From the NCBI GenBank assembly GCA_036867785.1, contig CP145424.1:124001-188000 (forward strand): DNA of 64,000 nucleotides, in the 5' to 3' direction. Position numbers and translations under genes: made by a program. Shown one piece after another: positions 19,953 through 31,102 of the stretch. A model generated the notes under the pieces. The model saw only the letters and a program-made list of their open reading frames with translations. It ran no database searches and was not told where the DNA came from. The stretch's first letter is position 1; every line of letters begins with the position of its first letter. The DNA is from Plasmodiophora brassicae (taxonomy: Eukaryota > Endomyxa: Phytomyxea > Phytomyxea > Plasmodiophorida).

Positions 19953-22479
19953 CTATTGCACGACGCGACCAACGGCGGGGTCGAACACGGCTCGCTCGAT
20001 CTGACCCCACTGCTCCACGATGGGGACGACCCTGTTCTCGATGAACGCGATCAGGTTCTCCAGCTGGGCGTCCGTGATCTGCAGCGTGTTCGTGGAGAAC
20101 GTCCGCACGCGGCGTATCCACTGGATGGTGCCCGACTTGGTCGCGCACCACGCCTGCTTCTGGAACTTCTTCATCCGCTTCGCCTGCATCTTGAAGGCGT
20201 AGCCTAGGTTGGTCAGCGCCCGGAAGAAGCTCTTCTTCTTGCTCTTCAGCGACACGACCGTGTCCGCCTCCGTCGAGATGCACTCGCAGATCGAGTCGAC
20301 GACGAACAGGCCCTGCGGCAGGACGACGGACAGCTGCTGCGTCGGGCTGTACGGGAACTCCAGCTCGCGCTGGTTCTTGGCGGCGTACACCATGTAGTAC
20401 CTATTTGCGCGGACATGCGCCCCGGTCAGTGTTGGCTGCACAGCGCGCACCGCCGTGCCATTGTACCATTCGAAGGGCTCGTCATTGTCGAACGTGCAGC
20501 GGCAGACGTAGCGCGTGACTTGGTCGGTGGACGACGCGCACCGCACCGACGTGAAATCCTTGGGCATGGGCCGGCCCTCGCCGGGCGCCACCGGGGCCGC
20601 CGACGCCGACGCCGTCGACGCCTGGTGCGCCGCCGCCGACACGATCGCCAGCGGCGTCATGACCGGCGCCGGCACGGGCACGCCACCGGTGCGCGCCGTC
20701 TCCACCGGCGCCGTCCTCGATGACGACGCGGGTTTCGGGCGGAACGCCGACTCGGACGCGTGGTGACGCAGGGCGCCGGACACCTTGGGGAACTTGGCCG
20801 ACGGGATCGGCGTCGTCGGTCGCATCGTCATCGGTTGGCGCACATCGACCGTCGCCGGCACCAGGCGGGGCGTGCGCGCGACGAACGCCGGCGGCACGCC
20901 ACCTTCGCAGATGCCAGGCTCGAAAACGGGATTGGCGACGATCGGTTGGCGTTCGGCGGGCGACATGACCAACAGGGACCGTAACGCGCTGGCGTACCTG
21001 GGCGCCAGGTCGCGCTGCTCGACGATGCGCTGCTTCTCGCGATCTGCCAGGCTGTGCAGCTTGCTGACGAGTGACGACAGGGTCGCTTCGGCGACGCTCG
21101 ACGGCACGTCCAGCTGCATGACTCCGTGGACCTCCTTGTCGATCCACTCGTCGACCTGTGCCACGATCTGGTCGTTCAGGCACAGCGCGCGTTCCCGCTG
21201 GACCATGTCGACGATGTCGTCGGGCAGCGGGGCGCCCACCGTGCCGAGGGCGTCCTGTACCAGGCCGTGCGCCGCCTCGCGTCGCTGCGCGACGAGGTGC
21301 TTGACGTGGGCGACCAGGGCGCACGCCAGGCGCAGCGTCCGCAGCAGGATCGTCAGCTTGCGGTCGTTGTCGCGCGCCTGCAAACGCTGCTGATGGTCGA
21401 GCAGGTTCAGGAACTGGGCAACGGATTCGTCCGCCAGACGGTCGCAGATCGACGTCACCTCGTCCAGCGACATGGCCCTGCATCAGCCCCAGTGTGCAAG
21501 TCAGTACGATCGGAGACGGGCCAGCGCGCGCTGTTTGACCTACGCCCAGGATTCGCCACCTTGCTCGATGCGTTGCGCGCGATCGAGCTGGAGTCTGGTC
21601 TGGTGGAGGGTAGCGGCGCCGGCCTCGTCGACGATGCCGATGCGCTCGAGCAGTTTCACGTTCTCGGACAGGGTGACCTTGGCGAGCATGGCCCGTGACG
21701 AGGCGCGCATGGATCGCTGCGCCTGGTCCCGTTGCAGGCGCTGCTGGAGCTCCACGAGCTGGTGCTCGCTGGACGACGTCGGCGTCGGCGATGTGGCCGC
21801 CCGCATGCTGACGTCGCCCAGCATGTCCAGCGCCGCCTGACCGACGCTGCGCGCCAGCAACGCTTCATCGTAGGCCGACACGCGCTCCTCGCTGTCCTCA
21901 ACCGAGCGCGTATCTTCGTCGTCCGTGTCGTCGTCATCGTCGTCGCCGTCGCCGTCGTCGATATCCATCGCGGGCTTCTCGCCAACGGTGCGCTCGCGGT
22001 CGTCGTCGTCGTCGTCGACACCGGCCACCGCCCTGCTCTTGGTCTTCATCATGTCCAGTTCGTCGGCCGATGATGCCTGGATCGGAACCGGCCGCGTCCT
22101 TTGCTGTTGCGGAGCGGGCGTTGTGGCCCCCACGAACTCCTGGGCGCACGGGGTCGACTGACTGGCGTACGGAGGCCTACGGCGTCCCCGGAGTGCCCGG
22201 TTCCGGCGCCGGGCTGCCCCGCGGCACCCCCCAGTGCAGCGGATCCGCGTCGGAGTGCGCCTGCTCGGAGACCGGGACGACCTGCAGTGCCGGAACGGCA
22301 CGAAAAAGGCCGTAGCGCTGCCCGCAAGTGGGGTGCTGCGCGCCGTCCCACTGATGATGCGCACACGCGGCACGCCGTGCAACATCCGACCCGGCAGTTT
22401 TGTCCGCGTAGTCGCAGAAGGCAACCCCGACGCGACACCGCGGACACCTAGTCATAGTCGCAGTTGGCCGCCGCGACAT
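19953..22479 (-). CDS. Unrecognised 790-residue protein with Cys-rich N-terminus and acidic tract
   Basis: Three exons: 22479-22228, 22139-21544 and 21477-19953 (introns 88 and 66 bases, GT-AG, phases 0 and 2). The N-terminus (MTRCPRCRVGVAFC, then CAHHQWDGAQHPTCGQRY) has Cys/His spacing like a small zinc-binding fold. Next come an Asp-rich tract (DDGDGDDDDDD), a helical region (QHQLVELQQRLQRDQ-like, ERIGIVDEAG), a second helical block (HQQRLQARDNDRKLTILL), a Pro/Ala/Thr-rich linker, and a compact C-terminal domain from about residue 600 with VRCASSTDQVTRYVCRCTF and FEWYNGTAVRAV, ending in a basic helix (AFKMQAKRMKKFQKQAW). I cannot name the family. A second in-frame ATG at 22455 may be the real start. 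Its 5' end overlaps that of the histidine kinase gene. Confidence 0.65.
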
Positions 22480-25462
22480 GGTGGACAGGCCGGCGTCGCG
22501 GATCGTCGTGAATCAGCCGTCGGCGCACGACGATGTCACCGAGGTTGAGACGGGCGGCGGGCCCGCCCTCATGAGCTACTTTGTGAACCGGCGCCTCAGC
22601 GGGGTGCGCTACGACCTGTTCCTGGTCACGCGGCTGATCATATGGATGCTGCTTGTCATGCACATCTTCTCTGTCGTCGTCGCCGTCGTCTGCTTCGCCC
22701 ACGGCCAGTTGTCTGATGCCGTGATGGCGCTGGCGCTCACGCTGGCCATCACCGGCGTCCTCGGGTTCATCGTCAGCACGCGCATCTTCCAAATCAGCTC
22801 CGCCAAGGACATCTCGTCCGAGGCGCTCGCACGTCTAACCGACCATATCTACCTGATTGGAAACATGGTCATCGGGTCCATCTTTATTGTCGACCTCGCC
22901 CATGAGATTGCCACGAACGGGGACGGCATCAGCACGCCGGTCAACGCCTTGTACCCGTTGCTGGCTAGCCTGTTGACCGGGTCGAGACGGGCGGCCGTGT
23001 TCTGGACGGCGGCCGGCTGGCTGGACCTGAACTTCCTGCCGGCCAGCACGCTGGCGTCCAACGACTTCAACGCGAGGTGCTCGACGACGCCGGACCTGGC
23101 ATGGCGCCTGGCCGTCAGCAACGTCGTCTACATCATCGTCTGCATCGTCTCCTACAAGGTGAACAAGATCATCCAGAGCAAGCGGCTGTTCGACGACAAG
23201 AAGTACGACGACGTGCAGAACGCACTCGATACATCCAAGGCGTTCATCGCGAATGCCACCCACGAACTACGTACGCCGTTAACGCAGATCATCGGGCTAG
23301 GTATGCTGAGCGGGTGCCCACCGAACCCGCGCCGCCGTGCTAATCGCAGTGTCTGCCGTCCCAGTGCAATTGTGTGCGGAGACCGACCTTGACGAGAACC
23401 AGCGCGACCTGGTGGAGACCATGCACGCGTCGGCGGAAACGTTACTCGCACTCGGTCCGTCGTCTGTCGCGCTACCGTTCTCCGTCGACTCATGCGGCTG
23501 GCTGCACAGTGAACGATGTCCTTGACTACCAGAAGATAACGTCAGGGAAGTGCGCGCTGGAGGCCATTCCCTTCAACATCGTGACCATGGTCCGCAGTAT
23601 ACTGAAGGTTGGTCTTGCCGGCTTCCCCCACTCCAGGCTCCGAGGGGCCCTAGCTAACCGTGCGCATCCGCCCACCTGACCTAGTTGGTTCGCGGCAACG
23701 CCCCAGGATCGTCGCCGATCGAGATCGTTGGGGACATCACGTCGAGGGTGCCCGAGATTATCATTGGCGACCCGGTACAGTAGTCGCCAGCGTCGGCCAA
23801 CGGGCATTGGATTGTGAAACCGATTCCTGCAGATGCGCCTGCGGCAGATCCTGCAGAATGTGATCGGCAACGCCGTCAAGGTCGGTGAGGGCGCTGGAGC
23901 GCGCGCTGTGCACGCCGGGGCGCTCCCTGACCTTCCCCTGTTTCGCTACGCAGTTCACGATCGACAACACGAGGAACGAGATCGTCGTCACGATCGACGT
24001 CGACACGGAGAGCGCGCGCGACGACGATGGCTGGCTGTCGCTGCTGATCACGGTCGCCGACAAGGGCATCGGCCTGACGGAGACGGCCATCGACGGCCTG
24101 TTCAAACCGTTCTGGCAGGCATCGCCCGAAACGACCCGGATGTACGGCGGGACGGGCCTGGGCCTGTCGGTACGATCATTGGTCGTCTGCGGCACCGGCT
24201 GCGCCCAGCATACTGACTTGCACGCGCGTCAGATATGCCAGTCGTTGGTGCGGTTGATGGGCGGGCGGATCTATGCGACGTCGCCGGGGCGGAACCTGGG
24301 CACGACGTTCCACATGTCGATCCCGTTTCGGTACGACCCGAGCCACATGCCGCCGGCCGACACAGACATTACGCTGACGGGGCCGCTGGCGCCGTTTGCC
24401 GTCGTCTACGACAACGTGCCGATAGCGCTGACGAAGCTGTCCTGCGTCGTCAGCGAGCTCGGGTTCCGCCCGGTGCCGTTCAGCGATTTCTCCGACCTGC
24501 GCCAGTTCATGTCGCAGCACGCCGATCGTGTCGGTGTCGCCGTCCTCGACGTCGTCGACGACCACGACCGCACCCATCACCTGCCTGGCGTCATGGAGGC
24601 TTGGCCGACCGTGCCCGTTGTCGGGTTGTTCGCCCTGGGCACGCCCCACGACGCGAGCACCGACCCGAACCGGCTGTACGTCCTGCACAAACCGGTCGTG
24701 ACGACCTGCGTGTCGAAGGCGGTCCTCGAGATGACGCGAAGGAAATCGGTGGCCAGGACGCCCTCGATATCGTTCAAGCAATCGCCGCGGCTGTTCGCAG
24801 CACAATCCCTGCACCTGCTCCTCGTCGACGGTATACTAGGATTGGGCGCCGTCACTATTGCCGTCTGATCGCCTGCGACAGATAACGCCATCAACCTCAA
24901 GGTCATCGGCCGCATCATAGAGACGGCCGGCTATACGTACGAGACGTGTACCAACGGGCGTGAAGCGATCGACCTGGTCAGGGCACGCATGTTCGTTGAC
25001 AACCCGCCGACCCGCCTGCGACCGTTCGACGCCGTCCTCACCGACCTCATGGTACGTAGTCGGTCGGGTACCGGACGACCCGCCGCGTCGAACGCCGCCG
25101 TCCTGACGCGACCGTCGCATGTCACATAGATGCCCGTCGTGGACGGCCTGGATTTCGCCAAGGCGGTTCGCGATGACGAGCGGGCCGCCATTGCCGGCGC
25201 TGTGGCACCGCCGTCGTCCCACCTGGTTATTATCCTGATCACGGCGGCCGCCATCTCCAACAGCCAGGCGGACCCGCGCCTCATCTACGTCGACGACGTC
25301 CTGCCCAAGCCGTTCTCCCGCAACCAGCTGATCGCCAAGATGGCCGAGCTGATGACCAGGCGCCGGTCCGCCGGGACGACGCCCGGCGCCGCCACACCGA
25401 CCAACGCCACCGACGCAGGTGCCCGCCTCGGCGACCCCGCGCCTCTGGATAAACCTAAATAA
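22478..25462 (+). CDS. Membrane hybrid histidine kinase with two receiver domains
   Basis: Nine exons: 22478-23300, 23350-23454, 23510-23607, 23685-23774, 23833-23880, 23954-24169, 24233-24830, 24882-25051 and 25130-25462. The introns are 49-78 bases and all phases close, giving 826 residues. About five or six membrane segments fill residues 45-235. HisKA follows, with the H-box ATHELRTPLTQIIG (phospho-His near residue 260), then the N-box LRQILQNVIGNAVK, G1 ADKGIGL, the F-box-like FKPFWQ and G2 GGTGLGLS, so the ATPase lobe is complete. The first receiver (about 500-630) keeps LDVVDD and HKPV but lacks the acidic pair at its start (VYDN). The second (about 645-805) is canonical: LLVDDN, DLMMPVVDG, ITAAA, LPKPF. 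The likely flow is His to Asp to a separate HPt protein. The sensor input is unknown. MSYFVNRRLSG at 22571 is an alternative start. Confidence 0.93.
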
Positions 25463-25768
25463 TTGTAACACGTACATGAGCTGGTTCACTGGCGAAACGG
25501 CGCGCGGTGCAGTTCACGCGGCGGGGTTTCGCGCGCTCCTCCCGTAAGTGGTCCGGCAAAACAGGCCAGGAGGATCGCGGTGGCCCACGTCGACTGTCAC
25601 CGTGGGCGTCGTATTTTTTTGGCGGTTGGAGGCGCAGGGGGCCAGGCAGGCAGGCGCCGTGGCTGACCTCACAGCCACTGACCGATTCGCCAGGTGCGAC
25701 GGGCGTCTTGCGCTGAATGGTGAGACGTGACGTGGACGGCCGCGCCCATTGACTACCGACCTGGGAAC
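25463..25768. other. Intergenic, histidine kinase to RIC1
   Basis: 306 bases with a short poly-T (near 25614-25620) and no gene seen; presumed 3' end of the kinase gene and RIC1 promoter. Confidence 0.3.
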
Positions 25769-28700
25769 ATGTTTGTCAGCGGATGGCGGCACTCGTGCGG
25801 GCCCGCTGCGGTCGTCCTGCGCTGCCGGACGGCGTCGTCGTGTGCGGCCAGCGATGACGACGTGGCAGTCATGCTGACGAACGAACCCGCGCTAATACTG
25901 TACGCCGGTCGGCGGCAGGTGACGCGAACACGTCTGCGAAGCGAGCTGGGCTCCCGCCTGGGGAAGCCGATCGATCTGGCCATCCGCTGCTCGTCGTCGT
26001 CCGTCAGCGTCGCTGTCCTGTGGTCCGACCTGGGCATCACATTCTTCGAGCAGCCCTCCCTATCGTCCCCGTTCGAGGAATCATCCTGCATGCAGTTACC
26101 TGCATCGGCCGTGCGCATCACGACGCAGGTCACCGTCGACGACCGCCTGCTGGTGTTCACTGCCGACGCCCAGGTACGTATATGCCGACCTGCCATGCTG
26201 CCCCTGTCGTGCCAGGACTGACCCGTGGTGGTCAGGTCTGGGTGTTCGACTGGGTCCGTCCCGATCTGCGATCCCATCTGCCACAGGGCAGGCGAATCGC
26301 CCTGCCCTGGGCGCACCCGCACCCGCTGATGGGCGTGGAATACGATTCGACGCTGCAGGCGATCGTGGCCGTGACGACCGATGCCGCCAACATTGTCGTC
26401 TGCTCGCCCGTTACGCAGGAGCAGGTTCGCTCCTGGGTCGACCAGGGCGAAGGGCGACCCGCCGCCCAGCAGTTCCCCTGTCGCCTCGTCGAGTCGCCGC
26501 TGGGCGTGTCGTGCGTCGCCCTGAACGCGTCCGACCGTACCGTCATCGTCGGGCATGCCGATGGCAGCCTGTCGACGCTGGCGCTGGGATCCGGGCACAT
26601 GGAACCCATTGCCATGTCCGACTGGCGTCATCCCGGGTCGGGCCCTGTGTCCTGCATTGCCGTCGACGGCAGCGGGTCGGCGTTCGCGGTCGGATGGGCG
26701 CGCTGCGGCCTCGCCGTCCTGTCCACGGGAACCTGGGCGCGTCTCTACTGCTCCTGGACGCTCCATGACAGCGCACGCGCATCCGTCGACGTTGCCCACG
26801 ACGGGTGCGCCCACGTCGACATTCGCCAATGGTCGCTGTCGTACGCGGACCGACACGGTCTGCACACAATGGCGCTCGTTCGGGCCCAGGAACGATGTCA
26901 TCGGCACCTGGTGCTGTTCGGCCGCGATCGCATCCATCTGTGGTCGTCGGGGGAAAGCACCCTGGCGCGCGTCGTACCGCCCGAGTACCCTCTGGGACGC
27001 GACGGCGTTCGCCTGGCGACAATATCGGACAGCGGCAGGCAGCTGGCCGTCGCTGGGCCTCGTGGTGTCGCCGTGTTCAACGACCTGCTCCAAAGGTATG
27101 TAGGTCGCCCTGTCGCGGTCGTGTCGGGCGCGCGTGCCCACGTTCGGTGATGCAGGTGGCGGTGGACGGCGCCGACCTGCGCCTACCGGTGCAGGGCGCT
27201 GCGCTGGTTCGGCGAGTACGTGCTCGTGGCTGGCACGGACGACCACGTCCTGATGATGCCGAGGCAGGACCTGTCGGACACGGGGCAGCTGGTGTCGTTC
27301 CCGGTGTCCGGCCCGGTTGCCTCGATCGACATGGACCCGTACGCGGGCCTGCTGCTCGTGTCCCTCGGCGACGGCCTGCAACAGCTATACGCTGTGCGCG
27401 CCCGCTTCCCTGACCGCGTCTACCCGCCGCCGCTCGGTGGCCACATTGCCGGCGCCGACCTGGCGCGCCTGCGCATCCAATGCCACCTGGTGCGCCAGAT
27501 GCGCCTGCCGCACGCCCCGTCCATCGACCTGCAACTCGCCTGGCAGTACATGGAGGAGACGCCCGGGCCCGCCGATGCGGCTGATGGGGCGGGCGCGGCC
27601 GGTGATCGCGGTCGACGACGCCTGAGCTGGGTCTGGCCCTGGGCGTCGGCCGTGCCGAGCGCACCCGCGCACCGCCTGCCGCCCGGTCTCGCCGTCGGCA
27701 TCCTCCAGCTGACGCGCGACCGCCGCCTGCTGATCCGGACGTTCCCGGCCAGCGACCAGGACGGTGACGATGCGTCCGACGACGTTGTGTTCCTGTGCGA
27801 CAACGTCGAGCGGTTCTGGGTGGGGCCCATCCACGAGGGCGACCACGAGAACAGGCTGCTGTGGACGTACTCGAGCGGGGCGGGGGCGCAGATCTGGCTG
27901 CCGTCGTCGGGTGCCCTGCCGCGTGGCCTGGCCATGACGGGCCGCCTGACGCCATTGTCCGTGTTTGGCGTGTCGCGCGATGTGCAACCGGTCGGCGTCG
28001 CCGCCCGCGTCGGCATGATCCTGGCCGTCAGGCAAGGGCGCCTGCCGACCGGGTGTGCCTCGCTGCAGATCAAGCAGGAGTCGTACCTGCACGTCGTCCT
28101 GCTGCACGAGATCGTTCTCGGGCGGGACGCGCTGGCGCGCGACATGGTCGACCGGTTCCAGGACAGCCCGTTCCTGCTGCATGCGCTGGAGATGCTCCTG
28201 CATGCGTCGATGGAGGCGGACACGCAGGACGGCAAGCGGAGCACGGCGGTCGACCTCGTCCTGAAGTTCGTGCGGCGGTACCCGCTGTACCTGCAGGTCG
28301 TCGTGCGCTGCGCCCGCAAGACCGACTTCTCGCACTGGGGCCGCCTGTTCCCGCTGGCCGGCGTCCCGCTGGCCCTGTTCGAGGAGTGCCTGCAGCGCGG
28401 CGACCTGGCGTCCGCGTCGCACTACCTGCTGGTCCTGCAGCGCACCGAGGGGTCCCTGATCGCCCATCAGAACGCCGTCCGCCTGCTGGACGCGCTGACG
28501 TCCACGGAGCTGACGCCCAGGACCATGCGCATCGCCGTCCAGCTGATGCGGTTCCTGCAGATGTCGCGGGCGCGCAACTGCAGCAACTACGACACGGGCG
28601 CCGAGCTCCAGCGCCGCGTCTCCGATGCGACCCTGTCGGACAGCGCCGCCCCGTCGTCGTCGTTGTCGTCGACCGTGACCAGCCCGCGTATGCTGCTGCC

Positions 28701-28821
28701 CGAACGCCGCCCGTCCGCTGTTGACCTGATGCCGCTGCCGGTGCGCCCCGATGCGGTCCATGCGGACGCCAAGGCGCCGGACGGGTGGATCGATGGCATC
28801 CTCTCCTGGTTCATTCAGTGA
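25769..28821 (+). CDS. RIC1: RIC1 homolog, subunit of the RIC1-RGP1 Rab6 exchange factor
   Basis: Three exons: 25769-26173, 26236-27095 and 27156-28821 (introns 62 and 60 bases, GT-AG, phases 0 and 2), 976 residues. It begins MFVSGW, like the MYFLSGW start of known RIC1. The N-terminal half is a degenerate WD40-type propeller (VWVFDW, HPLMGVEYD, VSCVALNASD, VSCIAVDGSG). The C-terminal RIC1 domain is distinctive: LHEIVLGRDALARDM, FLLHALEMLLH, YPLYLQVVVRCARKTDFSHW, LFPLAGVPLALFEECL and SASHYLLVLQ, then a helix matching the MIRFL block. RIC1 with RGP1 activates Ypt6/Rab6 at the Golgi for retrograde traffic. It is shorter than the human protein of about 1,400 residues, mainly in loops and tail. 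The tail is Ser-rich and ends GWIDGILSWFIQ. Confidence 0.92.
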
Positions 28822-29297
28822 ACAGCGGCAACCGTGGTCGACGCAGTACGCGCGACCGTCTCCTATGTGCGCGTGCTCCCAATGAACGTGTGCGTCGGTT
28901 CGAGTCGACGCGGCAGCCACTGCCCTGCCACGATTATCAGTCGAAGCAGCCACGCCTCCAGCGCGAGAGGGGGGTCACCTGCCGATTCAGGGCGGTGCGC
29001 TGGACGAGAACCGAGGCCACCATCATCTGGCGCAGGCGTTCCCATCGGGCACACTGGCTGCTACGGAGACGGGCGTGTACCGGCGCTTGCTTTGGACGGT
29101 GCCGTGGGCCGTGGGGGCGGGGTTGCCGACGCGGCTGCGGGTGCCCGGCGGCTGTTGGTTCTGGTGGGTGCTTCCACGGGGTCCGTGAGAGGCCTCGATC
29201 GCCCCGCCGTTACATTGACGATCGTGTCGCAACGGTGACAGCATCATCGCGGCATGCCACGCGCCTGACCACGTCGCCTGCCACTGTCGATCCGGTC
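28822..29297. other. Intergenic, RIC1 to homeodomain gene
   Basis: 476 bases on the shared strand. The frame of the next gene is open upstream of its chosen ATG, so an upstream coding extension cannot be excluded. No domain is visible here. Confidence 0.3.
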
Positions 29298-30844
29298 ATG
29301 GGCCATCTGGATGCCAGTGCCGACGCTGCGCAGCGACGCCACATCCTGTCCAAGGCGCACTCGGTGGCGTTCGAGGCGGCGTACCGCGCCCATGGCTGTC
29401 GTCGCCCGTTGCGTGCTGACATTGACAGGCTGTCCGCCGAGACCGGCATCGAGTTCCAGCGCATCTACAACTGGTTCTCCAATCGTATCACACGCGATAA
29501 GCATCGTGTTCGACGGGACGATGACCGGGCGACCGCGGCGACGGCAACAGCGGTGCCGGCTCCGGCGCCCGGGGCCCCGCCGATCGCCATTGATCTCGCC
29601 GAGGACGTGCAAGCCTACGGCCGGCGATGTGCAACGATCAGCGGGCCTCTGGCCATGCCGTTCCTGCCGTCGGTCGCCAGGTCGCCGTTCGAGGACGAGA
29701 TGGCGCCCATCGAGGTCGAGCTCAGCCGCCTGCAACTGCCGGGCGTGCCCTGCGCGCACCTGCACGGCCTGCTGACACGATACGCCACGCACCTGCAGCA
29801 GTTCAAGACGATGGAGGGGGCGGCGCCACAGTTCTTCCGGGTCGGCCTCGTCGTCTGGACGTCCGTCCAGGCGCACGTGTCAGGTCGGTTGCGGCAGCAC
29901 CTGGTACCGACTCGCCAACCGCCGCTGTACGCGCTCGTCTCACTGCCTTCACGCTGCAGGTCGTTGTGCACGGCGAGATCGCCAGGCGGTTCCGCCAACT
30001 CGATTCGCTGCTGGAGCAGGCCGTTGTCCCTGTACAGCCCGAATTGTAAGGCCGTTGCTGCCGTCAGTCGGGTCCCGAGGTTCTCATTGCTGCCAACGCA
30101 TGGCGTAGTCGACCGGGCGCCGACATGACGACACTGTTCGCCGACGGCACCTGGACGTACCTGGTCGAGTACTACACTAGGTATGCGGTCGACTTCATCG
30201 TCGAGCCGAACGCCATGAACGCGAATCTGGCGCGCGTCCTGCCTGCCTACCGTCGTGTCGTGCCGCCGGAGCAACCGTCGAACGTCCAGCTGGAACGGTG
30301 CCTGAACATCTGCGTTGCCGAGGTCGAGACGATCCTGGCGGTTCGCCACGGGTACGAGAATCCGGATGATTTCGTCTGTCGCCTCTTCTGTCTGTGCGTC
30401 GCCCTGGTGACGTCCAACGTCGGCGCCGAGGCGCTCATCTCCCGCGGGTTGCACGACGAGCTCCAGCTGATCCGGTTCGCGCTCGACCTCGCCTTCGAGC
30501 ATCCGATCATGCGCCAGCGGTTGTCGTCCGTCCACCTGAAGATGATCGTGGCGGGCCTGCTGATTCTGCAGTGCGGTCTGGCCATATCTCGGCCTGTGCA
30601 CCGATCGGTGATCCCCGTCAAGTCGCTGCTCGTTCAACTGCAAGGGCGCTCGGAGGACCTGGCGCGGATACCCTGTGCCGCCCTGTTCCGGACGGTGGCT
30701 CAGGAGGTCGACACGACGCCCTCGGTACCCGAGCTGGTCGAACCTCTGCTCCAGTTCGTGGTCGAGCAGCAGGCGCCACCACCCCCATCGCCGCCTTCCA
30801 ATTCAAACGACGCGCCGGAGGGCGACGCCAGTGTAAAAACGTAA
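29298..30844 (+). CDS. Homeodomain protein with long unrecognised C-terminal region
   Basis: Three exons: 29298-29876, 29960-30045 and 30109-30844 (introns 83 and 63 bases), 466 residues. The homeodomain spans about residues 12-70: AHSVAFEAAYRAHG, LRADIDRLSAETGIEFQRI and YNWFSNRITRDKHRVRR. The recognition helix keeps W48, F49, N51 and R52, but position 53 is Ile where Arg is usual. The remaining 380 residues are mostly helical, with a Cys/Leu-rich block in exon 3 (LERCLNICVAEVETIL, VCRLFCLCVALV, LKMIVAGLLILQCGLAI) and an acidic Pro/Ser tail; I cannot name this region. The first intron donor (GTGTCA) is weaker than others. It is likely a DNA-binding regulator; target and partners are unknown. 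It converges with MAT1. Confidence 0.8.
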
Positions 30845-31102
30845 TCAGGTACGTCCAACTGCATCGTACAGCTGGTACGCTGCTCCCGGGGGCTGATCGA
30901 TCCAAATCGCAGCACACCCGCCCAAGGTGCGCTTGCTCTTTTACGGAACGTGGATCGCCTAGCTGCACGTGCGTATGGCGACACTCTGTAGGACAAGTCG
31001 GGCGGTATGGCACAACTACTGTTCTAGATGGAAATACATGGCAACGGCTGCATCCCGTTCGCTCCGTCGTCATGCACCAGCCCGCCATATCGTTTACAGA
31101 TA

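Noticed and set aside
22478-25462. Histidine kinase as bacterial contamination or a recent bacterial transfer
   Set aside because: Eight introns with eukaryotic splice signs interrupt it, and base composition equals that of neighbouring host genes.
27385-28953. A 522-residue minus-strand frame opposite RIC1
   Set aside because: Same reason: biased antisense frame over a well-supported RIC1 exon.
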